The notes: generated from the letters alone by a model not told the origin. 64,000 nt of DNA from Clostridium sp. AT4 (GCF_001517625.2 NZ_LN999828.1:450303-514302); one strand, 5' to 3'. Counted from the stretch's first letter, positions 6,622 to 14,603 are shown. A program made the numbers and translations.

Positions 6622-6966
6622 ATGAAAATCATAAGAGAATGTCGGGCGATTATCCCGACCCCTAAAAAATGGAAAGATGAGGTAAATTCAATGAGAGTAA
6701 TGTCAGTAATGAAAACTATGGGTAAGAAGGTAATTCCCTATGTGATTGATGGAAAACAGGGAAAGACTTTTAGAGTGATTGTCAGCCAGAATGATGATTC
6801 TGAATTTGGCGAAGAAAGAGTCACAGAAGAAGTCTATGCAGCTCTTGAAAAAGGTGTGGTGTATGAATTCCGTGGTACGAAGCGGACAACTCGCGATCGA
6901 GGGGATCGTGTGATTTATGATTCAATTAAGCGAGTTGCGAATAACGATAAGGCCATCATGGAGTAA
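6622..6966 (+). CDS. Small beta-rich protein upstream of transfer module (element 1)
   Basis: 114 residues from 6622 (AGGAAGG 5 nt upstream), or 91 from an internal ATG at 6691 with a weaker site. The shorter form (MRVMSVMKTMGKKVIPYVID...) looks like a complete small beta-barrel-like protein, and the extra N-terminal 23 residues could be a translated leader. It sits where Tn916-like elements carry small DUF961-type genes before the FtsK-like gene, and where element 2 has 23168-23524, but no sequence match could be shown. A DNA- or ssDNA-binding role is possible. Function unknown. Confidence 0.55.
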   Translation: MKIIRECRAIIPTPKKWKDEVNSMRVMSVMKTMGKKVIPYVIDGKQGKTFRVIVSQNDDSEFGEERVTEEVYAALEKGVVYEFRGTKRTTRDRGDRVIYDSIKRVANNDKAIME

Positions 6967-6984
6967 GAAAGGAGAGTACATAAG

Positions 6985-7770
6985 ATGGATTCTTTGAAAG
7001 AAGCAGTACGGAAAGTAAAAGAATCCTTGCGGATCGGGCTGGAAACGGCCCGTTCCAAGGGGATCATCCGCAAATCATTGCTTGGCTTTGCTGCGATTAT
7101 AGCTATTGTAGCGGTGCTGATTGTTTTTCTGAAAGCCATGGGAATATTGTTTGATTCCATTTATCGCTTCGTAGATCGGCATTTTTTCGGTCTGGCTGCC
7201 TCCTGTGCCGGGGGCAGCTATCTGATCTACCGCCACAACGAGAAGAAGGCGGAAAAAGCACGGATGCAAATGGAGATGAACCGGGCCACTGATGCACAGA
7301 AAGAGCGTTTTGCGAAAGGTGCTTACACCATTGTTGGGCGATTCCTGTTCACAGAAATTGCTAATGCACCTAATTTTAAAGAGCTGTGTTCCTGCGACAG
7401 ACCGATCCGGGTAGAGGATATGGGGTCTCCTTCATTGGATTCCTATATTAGGAGCGGAATCATATATCTGCGCTATGCACTTCCTAAAGTATGTGTAGAG
7501 CCCTTGGATGTAACTATGGTTAAATCAGTTCTTCAAGGGCTTGTCGATCAAAAGATCAGAACCAGAGGACTGCCGCCATTGATAAGCGTAGGGGATGATC
7601 ATTTCCTTTATGTTGATAAAGTAGAGGATATGAAAACTTACATCCATGTCACTTTTGCTCTGGATTACAGTGATAGCTATATCCAGAAAATCGCCTATGA
7701 CAATGCTATGGCTGAGGTGCTTGGGCGGTCTGGAAACAACAGCGTATTAAGGGATCGGGACTATGACTGA
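6985..7770 (+). CDS. Membrane protein paired with FtsK-like ATPase (element 1)
   Basis: 261 residues: basic N-terminus, a membrane segment at about 31-56 (LLGFAAIIAIVAVLIVFLKA), a probable second one at about 68-84, a charged helix (RHNEKKAEKARMQME), then a soluble domain. The C-terminal 70 residues match the equivalent protein of element 2 (23524-24318) in pattern, with conserved YVD-KVED/VKD and FALDY-S/ALDSEAY. Its stop overlaps the start of the ATPase gene by 8 nt. Together the two (261 plus 242 residues) have the size and order of one FtsK/TcpA coupling protein: membrane anchor, middle domain, ATPase. I infer a split coupling protein. Confidence 0.6.
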   Translation: MDSLKEAVRKVKESLRIGLETARSKGIIRKSLLGFAAIIAIVAVLIVFLKAMGILFDSIYRFVDRHFFGLAASCAGGSYLIYRHNEKKAEKARMQMEMNRATDAQKERFAKGAYTIVGRFLFTEIANAPNFKELCSCDRPIRVEDMGSPSLDSYIRSGIIYLRYALPKVCVEPLDVTMVKSVLQGLVDQKIRTRGLPPLISVGDDHFLYVDKVEDMKTYIHVTFALDYSDSYIQKIAYDNAMAEVLGRSGNNSVLRDRDYD

Positions 7771-8491
7771 GGAGAGAAACGGGATCATATACCCATTTGT
7801 TGATGAGAACCATTTTCAATATGGGGTAGAAAACTGGATCCAGTGGGATATGGCAAAGGACGGTTACCGGATTTTATTATCTGGGCCGTCCGGCTCTGGA
7901 AAAACAACTTTGGCCCAAGGGCTGCTCTCCCGCATTGCCCGCCATTTACACGGGTGTGAAATTTATGTTTTAGATTATAAGAACATAGATTTTGCATATT
8001 TGGATGGTGCCAAGCGATATTTTGTGTTTGATGACACCACCGATGGATTTTTAGAGTTCTATTCTATCTTTGAAGATCGGCTAAGACGAAATGACGAATT
8101 TCCCTGGCTTGTACTTTACATAGACGAATATCCAAGCTGGATCGGTTCAATGGCATCCAAAGAGCAGAAAGACATTATGGGGAAAATGGCCCGACTTCTT
8201 AATTTGAGCCGTGCAAAGAAAATCCATGTTGTTGTGAGCTGCCAGAAGCCGCTAGGAGAATTATTCAGCAGCGGATCCAGAGAGTCCTTTTCCCATAAAG
8301 TATTATTGCAGGCTCCATCCAAGGAAACCATCAACATGATTATGCCTAACTTCAAGGATGATATAGAAACCTGTCCTACCGGAGTAGGATATTGTACTGT
8401 AAATGACACTAATCTTACCAAGATCCGTGTGCCATTTCCAAGGGCCATTGAAGCTATGCACAGGGATCTATGGGATGCAGTCAACCGATAA
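7763..8491 (+). CDS. FtsK/HerA-type DNA-translocase ATPase (element 1)
   Basis: 242-residue soluble P-loop ATPase. Walker A is GPSGSGKT at residues 41-48, followed by a FtsK-like strand YVLDYKNIDFAYLD; Walker B is LVLYIDEYPSW with Asp121-Glu122; and a sensor-like segment HVVVSCQKPLGELFSSGSRE ends with Ser/Arg-rich residues as in FtsK/TcpA proteins. It is only the motor domain, with no membrane or gamma domain. The gene overlaps the membrane-protein gene upstream and ends just before the origin hairpins and rep, an order like the FtsK-oriT-Rep block of Tn916. Likely moves element DNA through or at the membrane during transfer. A packaging or segregation role is an alternative. Confidence 0.8.
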   Translation: MTEERNGIIYPFVDENHFQYGVENWIQWDMAKDGYRILLSGPSGSGKTTLAQGLLSRIARHLHGCEIYVLDYKNIDFAYLDGAKRYFVFDDTTDGFLEFYSIFEDRLRRNDEFPWLVLYIDEYPSWIGSMASKEQKDIMGKMARLLNLSRAKKIHVVVSCQKPLGELFSSGSRESFSHKVLLQAPSKETINMIMPNFKDDIETCPTGVGYCTVNDTNLTKIRVPFPRAIEAMHRDLWDAVNR

Positions 8492-8502
8492 CAACACAAA
8501 GG

Positions 8503-8546
8503 TGCCAGAGCGCTGCCATGCGGAGCATGGCAAGCAAGCTCTGGCA
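8503..8546. other. Compound hairpin directly upstream of element 1 origin
   Basis: TGCCAGAGC (8503-8511) pairs with GCTCTGGCA (8538-8546), enclosing a second hairpin GCCATGC-GGA-GCATGGC (8515-8531). It ends 2 bp before the origin stem-loop. Element 2 also has a strong hairpin just before its origin. Confidence 0.7.
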
Positions 8547-8547
8547 A

Positions 8548-8577
8548 GCCCTGAAGGCTAGTATTAACCTTTAGGGC
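8548..8577. other. CRESS-type replication origin stem-loop, element 1
   Basis: GCCCTGAAGG (8548-8557) pairs with CCTTTAGGGC (8568-8577), 10 bp with one G-U pair, leaving the loop CTAGTATTAA. The loop contains TAGTATTAA, one base from the TAGTATTAC nonanucleotide nicked by Rep proteins of circo- and nanoviruses. It lies 59 bp before the rep gene and is followed at 8582 by a tandem heptamer. Nicking is inferred to fall after TAGTATT. Confidence 0.8.
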
Positions 8578-8581
8578 ACAT

Positions 8582-8595
8582 ATGTGTTATGTGTT
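8582..8595. repeat. Tandem heptamer next to element 1 origin (candidate iteron)
   Basis: ATGTGTT is repeated twice in tandem, starting 4 bp after the origin stem. Its place matches the Rep-binding hexamers beside circovirus origins. Confidence 0.5.
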
Positions 8596-8636
8596 TTAGC
8601 ATTTTACACTACTAAAGTAAAGGGAGTGATCATTGT

Positions 8637-9707
8637 ATGTCAACAGCCCGTACAAGGCGTATGCAGATTACCTGTAATAATCCAGAAGAAAAAGGGCTAT
8701 CTTCTGATAGGATCAAAGAGATCATGCAGCGTTGGAAAACAGAGTATTACTGTTTTTGTTTTGAAACTGGGGAACAGGGAACGGATCATTTTCATTTGTA
8801 TGTCAAATTTGTCAATCCCCAGTCAACCAGAGTATTAAGCAAGGCATTTGGAAATGCCCATGTGGAAATCATTAGATCATCTTCCAGCAGTCAAAATCGG
8901 GATTACATACGCAAGGAAGGGGCATATCTCGATTCTGAAAAAAAGGAAACGAATCATATTGAGACATTTTATGAATCTACAGAGTGTCCCGACGAATCCG
9001 AAGAAATACAGGGCAGACGCACAGATATTGAACGGATGATCTCATTAGTCCAGGACGGAGCTTCTAATGTAGAAATTGTTCAGGCGGTTCCCTCTATGGC
9101 CCTAAAGATTTCTGCGCTGGATCAGTACCGGCAGGCTTTCTATGAAGAACAGGGAAAACAGTACAGGGATGTTACTACTATTTATATTTATGGCCGCACA
9201 AGAACAGGAAAAACCAGCTCTGTCTATGCGAACCATGATCCCTCTGAGATCTGCTCTGTGATGGACTATAAAGGTACAGGGGTCTGGGATCAATACGATA
9301 CAGCCCGGACAAGGGTTCTCCTGCTGGATGAATACAGAAGCTCTTTGAAAATCTCGGAGCTCCTTGCAATCTGTGATGGACAGCCCCACACTTTACGATG
9401 CCGATATTCAAACAGGGTGTGCCTGCATGATACTGTATATATTATAAGCAATATTTCGTTATTACAGCAGCATAAAGAGATACAAAGGGATGAACCGGAA
9501 AGCTGGGAAGCACTGTTGGCACGTATAAAAATTGTACGGCATTATTATGATGTAGGAAAATACAGAGATTACAGTGTACAGGAATATTTACAGGTTGAGG
9601 CTGACGGGATGATAGAGAATCCATTTGTTTTCTGTGATTCTTCTGATACGCCTTTTGTTACAGAAAAGAAAGAGGTACAGAATGGAAAACATAGTATTAT
9701 ATTTTAG
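8637..9707 (+). CDS. rep: CRESS-type replication initiator: HUH endonuclease plus SF3 helicase (element 1)
   Basis: 356 residues. The N-terminal HUH nuclease has motif I MQITCNNP (9-16), motif II HFH (51-53) and the single catalytic Tyr90 in motif III YIRK. The C-terminal superfamily 3 helicase has Walker A GRTRTGKT (186-193), Walker B VLLLDEYRS (Asp231-Glu232) and motif C YIISN ending in Asn272. This is the domain order of Reps of eukaryotic CRESS-DNA viruses and bacterial pCRESS plasmids. It should nick the upstream stem-loop to start rolling-circle replication; a relaxase role in transfer is possible because no other relaxase gene is present. AAAGGGAG precedes the ATG. The excisionase-like gene overlaps its 3' end. 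Confidence 0.88.
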   Translation: MSTARTRRMQITCNNPEEKGLSSDRIKEIMQRWKTEYYCFCFETGEQGTDHFHLYVKFVNPQSTRVLSKAFGNAHVEIIRSSSSSQNRDYIRKEGAYLDSEKKETNHIETFYESTECPDESEEIQGRRTDIERMISLVQDGASNVEIVQAVPSMALKISALDQYRQAFYEEQGKQYRDVTTIYIYGRTRTGKTSSVYANHDPSEICSVMDYKGTGVWDQYDTARTRVLLLDEYRSSLKISELLAICDGQPHTLRCRYSNRVCLHDTVYIISNISLLQQHKEIQRDEPESWEALLARIKIVRHYYDVGKYRDYSVQEYLQVEADGMIENPFVFCDSSDTPFVTEKKEVQNGKHSIIF

Positions 9708-9840
9708 TCCGACACAATATTCAAATGTGACAGGGATTTCCATAGAAGAAATTTTTAAGAGGATCCGTGAAGGTTCTATTCCTTATCAGATCACAGATGA
9801 AGGGATCAGGATACCTGTTACTTATCAAATTGATACATAA
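9682..9840 (+). CDS. xis: Small excisionase-like DNA-binding protein (element 1)
   Basis: 52 residues, started at the ATG with AGAGG 6 nt upstream; the open frame extends further upstream inside rep. The segment YSNVTGISIEEIFKRIREGS followed by IPYQITDEGIRIP has the helix-turn-helix plus wing of MerR/Xis-type excisionases (xxLxVSxxTVxRLIRxGxLPxxxxGxxxRIP). It overlaps the end of rep and precedes the integrase gene, the usual place of xis. It probably directs excision and may influence integrase gene expression. Identification rests on this short pattern and position. Confidence 0.6.
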   Translation: MENIVLYFSPTQYSNVTGISIEEIFKRIREGSIPYQITDEGIRIPVTYQIDT

Positions 9841-10002
9841 AAGATACAACTTGCTTTTACTTGAAATAATATAAATAAACATACTTTTTAATCAGAATAC
9901 AAACGAATCGATCTATTAAAAATAAGCATACATTCACATAAGAAAACTTTTATTAGAATTATCCGCAAGCTGTATCATCTTTGAAAGGATGGTACTTTTT
10001 TT
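9841..10002. promoter_or_regulatory. Region before integrase gene of element 1
   Basis: 162 bp, AT-rich, no gene. It must hold the integrase ribosome site (GAAAGGAT at 9983) and probably its promoter; no clear -35/-10 pair could be chosen. Xis binding here is plausible but not shown. Confidence 0.3.
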
Positions 10003-11310
10003 GTGCATAAAATTAGCAATGAAAAAGCTGAAACCATATGGTCTTTCCTAGAGCAGAGTGGTATAATGAATCTTGATACGGGAGAGCTTTCCGAACTGAT
10101 AGAAATGACAAAACAGCAAAAATTAGAGAAAGCGATCTTAAAAGAGCACATTGAAAATTTTTACCATATCTGGCAGAACGATAAGGGTGTGTACTTAACC
10201 TATCTTCCGGCAAAAGACAAGCCCAAGGGCCGAAAAGCCGTATCTGCTTCCACACAGGAGCGTTTGGAACGAAAGATCATAGATTTTTATCTTGAACAGA
10301 AAAAGGAAGAGGAACAGGGGGCAATTACTTTGCGTAAGCTGTATCCTCAGTGGTTAAAAATTAAATCATTGGAAACCACGGCCTCTACTTATATTCGGCG
10401 AATAGATAATGATTGGAAGCGCTATTATGAAGCGGATCCCATTATTGATAAAGATATAAAAAAATTTACAAAGGCATATCTGAAAGAATGGGCTTTGTCA
10501 AAGATCCGCGAAAAATCTCTTACAAAGAAGCAGTATTATAATATGGCGGTAATCATTCGCCATATACTGGAATATGCAGTAGAAAATGAGTGGATTCCGA
10601 CAAATCTTTATAAGTCCTTCAAGATAGAGGGAAAGTTATTTCGCAAGGTAAAAAAGCCTGAGGATGAAACACAGGTTTTTTTGATCACAGAGCAGCCAAT
10701 GATTGAGGCTGAGGCTTGGAAGGATTTCTATGAGAACGGGTATACAACAGCGTTGGCAATTCCTCTTGCTTTCCAGATCGGAGTACGGTTAGGGGAATTA
10801 ACAGCGCTTAAGACAACAGATCTTTGCAGAGATGGAAAGTATATCCATATTCAGCGCATGGCCCAGAAGGTGGAACGCCAGCGGCCAGATGGAACCTGGT
10901 ATCCGACTTCATGGGCTACGGTAGATCATGTAAAATCATCTGCCGGGGATCGGTATGTATATTTGACAAAGGAAGCACGGAGGATCATCAAAATTATTAT
11001 GGATTACAATGCAGAAAATCATTTGCATGAGGATGATTTCCTATTTTTCCAAAGAGGTAAACATATCACTCCTACAGCTATTATCACTCGGCTCCGCAAA
11101 TACTGTAATCATATTGATACAAAGCAGAAGGGGGTACATAAAATCCGCAAAAGCTATATCTCAGCTTTGCTGGATGCCGGAATCAATATCAATGAGATCC
11201 GAAAGCAGGTAGGGCATGAAGATGAACGCACCACGCTGCACAATTATGCATTTAATCGTGTGGATCCGTTGCAGAATGAGGCAGATATGGAAAGGGCATT
11301 AGCTATATAA
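10003..11310 (+). CDS. int: Tyrosine recombinase / integrase (element 1)
   Basis: 435 residues from a GTG start with GAAAGGAT 12 nt upstream. The C-terminal catalytic domain shows all key residues: Arg262 in GVRLGEL, Lys311 in VKSSAGDR, His379 and Arg382 in HKIRKS, His405 in GHEDERTT and the nucleophile Tyr415 in HNYAF. A SAM-like core-binding domain lies at about 105-210; the first 100 residues are element-specific and could hold an arm-binding region. It recombines attP with the 3' end of tRNA-Thr. The gene lies beside the tRNA, as usual. It is not close to the integrase of element 2. Confidence 0.93.
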   Translation: MHKISNEKAETIWSFLEQSGIMNLDTGELSELIEMTKQQKLEKAILKEHIENFYHIWQNDKGVYLTYLPAKDKPKGRKAVSASTQERLERKIIDFYLEQKKEEEQGAITLRKLYPQWLKIKSLETTASTYIRRIDNDWKRYYEADPIIDKDIKKFTKAYLKEWALSKIREKSLTKKQYYNMAVIIRHILEYAVENEWIPTNLYKSFKIEGKLFRKVKKPEDETQVFLITEQPMIEAEAWKDFYENGYTTALAIPLAFQIGVRLGELTALKTTDLCRDGKYIHIQRMAQKVERQRPDGTWYPTSWATVDHVKSSAGDRYVYLTKEARRIIKIIMDYNAENHLHEDDFLFFQRGKHITPTAIITRLRKYCNHIDTKQKGVHKIRKSYISALLDAGININEIRKQVGHEDERTTLHNYAFNRVDPLQNEADMERALAI

Positions 11311-11324
11311 AAGAATAAAAAAGA

Positions 11325-11345
11325 GGTCGACCCTGCTCGACCCCA
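11325..11345. promoter_or_regulatory. Right pair of integrase arm-type sites, element 1
   Basis: GGTCGACCCTG (11325-11335) and GCTCGACCCCA (11335-11345) repeat the TCGACCC core found twice at the left end (2263-2285). Confidence 0.55.
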
Positions 11346-11364
11346 AACCAACAAAAATAAAAAA

Positions 11365-11398
11365 CGCCAGAACCCCTTTAAAATTAAGGTTCTGGCAC
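11365..11398 (-). terminator. Element-borne terminator now serving tRNA-Thr
   Basis: GCCAGAACC pairs with GGTTCTGGC. On the minus strand the stem is followed by GTTTTTTATTTTTG, a good terminator, about 12 nt past the tRNA 3' end. On the plus strand it also follows the integrase gene. Confidence 0.7.
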
Positions 11399-11409
11399 AC
11401 TTTAGAGAG

Positions 11410-11432
11410 AGCTACTGACGGGAATCGGACCC
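11410..11432. repeat. Right attachment site (attR) of element 1
   Basis: The 3' terminal 23 bp of tRNA-Thr, identical to 2187-2209. Confidence 0.9.
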
Positions 11433-11482
11433 GTGACCTCCGCACTACCAATGCGACGCTCTACCGACTGAGCCACAGTAGC
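11410..11482 (-). tRNA. tRNA-Thr (GGT anticodon)
   Basis: 73 nt fold completely: acceptor GCTACTG/CAGTAGC, D arm GCTC/GAGC, anticodon arm TCGCA/TGCGG with loop TTGGTAG (anticodon GGT), 5-nt variable region and T arm ACGGG/CCCGT with loop TCCGATT. The discriminator base is T and CCA is not encoded. The gene is intact because the integrated element restores its 3' end. Confidence 0.95.
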
Positions 11483-11531
11483 AACTTTCTTTTTCTGTCC
11501 CGTAAGAACTCTTGTCTCACGCGACTTCGAT

Positions 11532-11560
11532 ATAATATCATATGTTTTTGTATTTTGCAA
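11532..11560 (-). promoter_or_regulatory. Promoter of tRNA-Thr
   Basis: On the minus strand, TTGCAA (-35) and TATTAT (-10) are 17 bp apart, about 50 bp before the tRNA. Confidence 0.65.
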
Positions 11561-11577
11561 TACTTTTTTTAAAAAAA

Positions 11578-11919
11578 TTAAAAATTTTTTTGTATCAGGA
11601 TCATATAGCATAAAGTTCCTGTAAAAATGCTGATTAAAGTATTCTTTTTCCAAAGGTGTGCACCTGCTGTCACAGCGGATGCAATCAGCTCAGGAAGCCC
11701 ATGGGGCCAGGTTAGGGGAGTGACGCCTTTTAAGCAGTAGACGATCAGAACCGCCATGATGGCCGGAGGAAGCACGGTTCCCAGATAGCGGATCAGTTCC
11801 GGAAGCTGCCGTTTCCCTCCAAAAAGAAGAAAAGGAAACCAGCGGGTTGCCTGGGTGCACAGAACACAGATTAAAAGGGTGATGATTATATAGGAAGTAT
11901 TTTGCGAAGAATGTATCAT
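11578..11919 (-). CDS. azlD: Branched-chain amino acid exporter small subunit AzlD
   Basis: 113-residue inner-membrane protein with four hydrophobic segments. The segment LLICVLCTQATRWFPFLLFG and the following YLGTVLPPAIMAVLIVYCLK are typical of AzlD/YgaH proteins, the small partner of AzlC in export of branched-chain amino acids. Its ATG overlaps the stop of azlC by 4 nt (ATGA), so the two are translationally coupled. The frame runs to 11578 with normal length for the family. Confidence 0.88.
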   Translation of the reverse strand: MIHSSQNTSYIIITLLICVLCTQATRWFPFLLFGGKRQLPELIRYLGTVLPPAIMAVLIVYCLKGVTPLTWPHGLPELIASAVTAGAHLWKKNTLISIFTGTLCYMILIQKNF

Positions 11920-12620
11920 GAGAAATCCTCCATATTTCTTTGTATGGTATGCCTGAATATAAGAAGCAGGGCTGATACGGCAATAAGGGCCGGCAGGATA
12001 AAGCCGGAGGGGCCGAAAAGAGCCAGACAGAGCATACCGCAGAAAAAACCTGTTTTAGCCGGCAGATGACAGCTTGTTTCCCGCCACTGGTTGACACAGA
12101 TTACAATAAAGAGAGCAGTCATGGCAAAATCAATGCCTGTGGTGTCAAATGGAAGAAATTGTCCGATGAGGGCTCCTGCCACCGAACCGGCCACCCAGTA
12201 ACAGTGATTAAAAAGGGAGATAAAAAGGGAAGAAAGCTTCCATTCACGGTCTGTAAAATCATCCGGCTTTTTGGCGGAGCACAGGATGGAATACGTTTCG
12301 TCTGTAAGGGAAAAGATCATATAGGGGCCGGCTGCTTTCATTTTACGAAAACGTTCAATAAAGGTCAGGCCATAAAATGCGTGTCGGCTGTTGATCAAAA
12401 GCGTCATGATGGCTGTTGCGGCAAAACTCAGCCCTTCTGTGAGAATCCCTACAAGGGCAAACTGCATGGAACCGGCATAGACAAAGAGACTGATGAGAAA
12501 GGCCCAGCCGGCTCCAAGACCGGCCTTTTGGAGAAGGAGGCCAAAGGCAATTCCAAGAAAAATATATCCCAGAAAAACAGGGATTGTTTTTATCAGGGCA
12601 AATCCAGCTGCTTTTTTCAT
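11916..12620 (-). CDS. azlC: Branched-chain amino acid exporter large subunit AzlC
   Basis: 234 residues with about six membrane segments; AzlC/YgaZ family. Landmarks are FLGYIFLGIAFGLLLQKAGL near the N-terminus, FVYAGSMQFALVGIL and LINSRHAFYGL, all strongly conserved in the family. With AzlD it exports valine, isoleucine or related compounds (the 4-azaleucine resistance system of Bacillus). AAAGGAG lies 7 nt before the ATG. A small dyad in the 5' leader (12636-12653) may be an operator. No Lrp/AzlB-type regulator is adjacent. Confidence 0.9.
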   Translation of the reverse strand: MKKAAGFALIKTIPVFLGYIFLGIAFGLLLQKAGLGAGWAFLISLFVYAGSMQFALVGILTEGLSFAATAIMTLLINSRHAFYGLTFIERFRKMKAAGPYMIFSLTDETYSILCSAKKPDDFTDREWKLSSLFISLFNHCYWVAGSVAGALIGQFLPFDTTGIDFAMTALFIVICVNQWRETSCHLPAKTGFFCGMLCLALFGPSGFILPALIAVSALLLIFRHTIQRNMEDFS

Positions 12621-12635
12621 AGATGCTCCTTTCCG

Positions 12636-12653
12636 GATTGAAATAGTTCAATC
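12636..12653. promoter_or_regulatory. Inverted repeat in azlCD leader
   Basis: GATTGAA-ATAG-TTCAATC, a perfect 7-bp dyad 16 nt before the azlC start. Confidence 0.45.
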
Positions 12654-12832
12654 ACTTTTGCACGTTGATTTAGTATAGCAGACGAAAGAAAAAATTTCCA
12701 GTCTTAAGTGTCAGGGATTCTTATTTCTTAACGTTTCCCTCTTTTCTCCCTGAAAAAAATGTGATATGATTATTCAATACACGGGAATCATTTGGGTTCC
12801 ATGATGGAAGAGAAATGTACGGAGGAGCAATC

Positions 12833-14527
12833 ATGGCAGAAAAAGACATGGTATTGGAGACAGAGGAGAAAGAAACTGTTTCCAAGAATTTTATAGAACA
12901 GGAGATTGACAAAGATCTGGCAGAGGGCGTTTATAATAATGTCCATACCCGTTTTCCGCCGGAGCCAAACGGCTATCTTCATATCGGACACGCTAAGTCC
13001 ATTCTTTTAAATTACGGACTGGCTCAGAAGTACGGCGGCACCTTTAATCTCCGTTTTGACGATACCAATCCTACAAAGGAAAAGGTAGAGTTTGTAGAAT
13101 CCATCAAGGCGGATGTGAAGTGGCTGGGTGCTGATTTTGAGAACCGTCTGTTTTTTGCATCCGATTATTTTGAAAAGATGTATGAATGCGCTGTCTTCTT
13201 GATTAAGAAGGGAAAGGCCTTTGTATGCGATCTTTCCGCAGAGGAGATCAGAGAGTACCGCGGCGACTTTAACAATCCCGGTAAGGAAAGCCCCTACAGA
13301 AACCGTTCCGTTGAAGAAAACCTGCGCCTTTTTGAGGAGATGAAGGAAGGAAAGTACAAGGACGGTGAAAAGGTGCTCCGTGCCAAGATCGACATGGCTT
13401 CAGCCAATATCAACATGAGAGACCCGGTTATTTACCGTGTGGCTCATATGGAGCATCACAATACGGGAAATAAGTGGTGCATTTATCCCATGTATGACTT
13501 TGCCCATCCCATTGAGGACGCCATTGAGCATATTACCCATTCCATCTGTACACTGGAATTTGAGGATCACAGACCTCTTTACGACTGGGTCGTAAAGGAG
13601 TGCGAGTTTGAGAATCCGCCCCGCCAGATCGAGTTTGCCAAGCTGTACCTTACAAATGTAGTTACAGGTAAGCGTTATATCAAGAAGCTGGTTGAGGATC
13701 ATATTGTGGACGGCTGGGATGATCCCCGTCTGGTATCCATTGCAGCGTTAAGAAGAAGAGGATACACACCGGAGTCTATCCGCCGTTTTGTGGAGCTGGT
13801 AGGCGTTTCCAAGGCAAACAGCTCGGTAGATTATGCGATGCTGGAATACTGCATCCGTGAGGACTTAAAGCTTAAAAAAGCCCGTATGATGGCTGTGCTT
13901 GACCCTGTAAAGCTGGTGATCGACAATTATCCTGAGGGTCAGATGGAAGAGCTGGATGTGCCGAACAATCTGGAAAATCCTGAGCTTGGCAGCCGTAAGG
14001 TTCCCTTTGGCCGTGAGCTTTATATTGAGAGAGAGGACTTTATGGAAGAGCCTCCGAAGAAATATTTCCGCATGTTCCCCGGAAATGAAGTCCGCCTGAT
14101 GGGCGCTTATTTTGTAAAGTGCACCGGCTGTGAGAAGGATGCAGATGGAAATGTGACAGTGGTACATGGAACCTATGATCCTGAGACAAAGAGCGGTTCC
14201 GGTTTTGAGGGAAGAAAGGTAAAGGGAACCATCCACTGGGTAGCTGTTCCTACTGCAAAGAAGGTAGAGTGCCGTCTGTATGAAAATATTGTGGATGAGG
14301 AAAAGGGCAAGTTAAATGAAGACGGAAGCCTGAACTTAAATCCCAATTCACTGACCGTACTGCCGGACTGCTATGTAGAGCCTGCACTGGGAGAGGCAGA
14401 AAGCTATGACAGCTTCCAGTTCGTGCGCAATGGTTACTTCTGCGTGGACTGCAAGGACAGCACAAAGGAAAAGCCTGTATTTAACCGGATTGTTTCATTA
14501 AAGAGCTCCTTTAAGCTTCCCAAATAA
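12833..14527 (+). CDS. glnS: Glutaminyl-tRNA synthetase
   Basis: 564-residue class I aminoacyl-tRNA synthetase that charges tRNA-Gln. The ATG at 12833 is chosen because GGAGGAG lies just upstream; an in-frame ATG 18 nt earlier lacks a site. The HIGH signature is at 50-53 within [15 protein letters not shown]; the catalytic core continues with FRFDDTNP-type [11 protein letters not shown] and [20 protein letters not shown], characteristic of GlnRS. The C-terminal beta-barrel domains carry the anticodon contacts. Presence of GlnRS is usual but not universal in Clostridia, where GatCAB can replace it. A terminator follows. Confidence 0.96.
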   Translation: MAEKDMVLETEEKETVSKNFIEQEIDKDLAEGVYNNVHTRFPPEPNGYLHIGHAKSILLNYGLAQKYGGTFNLRFDDTNPTKEKVEFVESIKADVKWLGADFENRLFFASDYFEKMYECAVFLIKKGKAFVCDLSAEEIREYRGDFNNPGKESPYRNRSVEENLRLFEEMKEGKYKDGEKVLRAKIDMASANINMRDPVIYRVAHMEHHNTGNKWCIYPMYDFAHPIEDAIEHITHSICTLEFEDHRPLYDWVVKECEFENPPRQIEFAKLYLTNVVTGKRYIKKLVEDHIVDGWDDPRLVSIAALRRRGYTPESIRRFVELVGVSKANSSVDYAMLEYCIREDLKLKKARMMAVLDPVKLVIDNYPEGQMEELDVPNNLENPELGSRKVPFGRELYIEREDFMEEPPKKYFRMFPGNEVRLMGAYFVKCTGCEKDADGNVTVVHGTYDPETKSGSGFEGRKVKGTIHWVAVPTAKKVECRLYENIVDEEKGKLNEDGSLNLNPNSLTVLPDCYVEPALGEAESYDSFQFVRNGYFCVDCKDSTKEKPVFNRIVSLKSSFKLPK

Positions 14528-14603
14528 TGCAGCAGCTGTGTGAGAAACGATAAGATTTTATAAAAAGAATAAAATCGGCTTTGCCGGAAAAAGCAGGAGG
14601 AGG

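Larger units (their letters stand above)
2187..11432 (+). mobile_element. Integrated element 1: CRESS-Rep integrative element in tRNA-Thr
   Basis: Bounded by a perfect 23-bp direct repeat (2187-2209 and 11410-11432) made of the 3' end of tRNA-Thr; the circular form would be about 9223 bp. Gene order from the left: secreted cargo pair (minus), two HTH regulators, a Cro-like HTH gene, four small genes, membrane protein, FtsK/HerA-like ATPase, stem-loop origin, CRESS-type rep, excisionase-like gene and tyrosine integrase next to the tRNA. The order matches integrated element 2 (20310-28187) almost gene for gene. No virion genes and no classical relaxase were seen. It is probably an integrative plasmid, possibly mobilizable or conjugative through its ATPase. 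Confidence 0.9.

Noticed and set aside
2187-11432. Element 1 as a prophage
   Set aside because: No capsid, portal, terminase, tail or lysis genes; the motor protein looks FtsK/TcpA-like. A filamentous-phage-like life cycle is not fully excluded.
12066-12641. 191-residue plus-strand open frame
   Set aside because: Antisense to azlC, whose membrane-protein motifs, ribosome site and coupling to azlD are convincing.
12721-12832. T-box leader before glnS
   Set aside because: The region is too short and lacks the T-box sequence and antiterminator fold.
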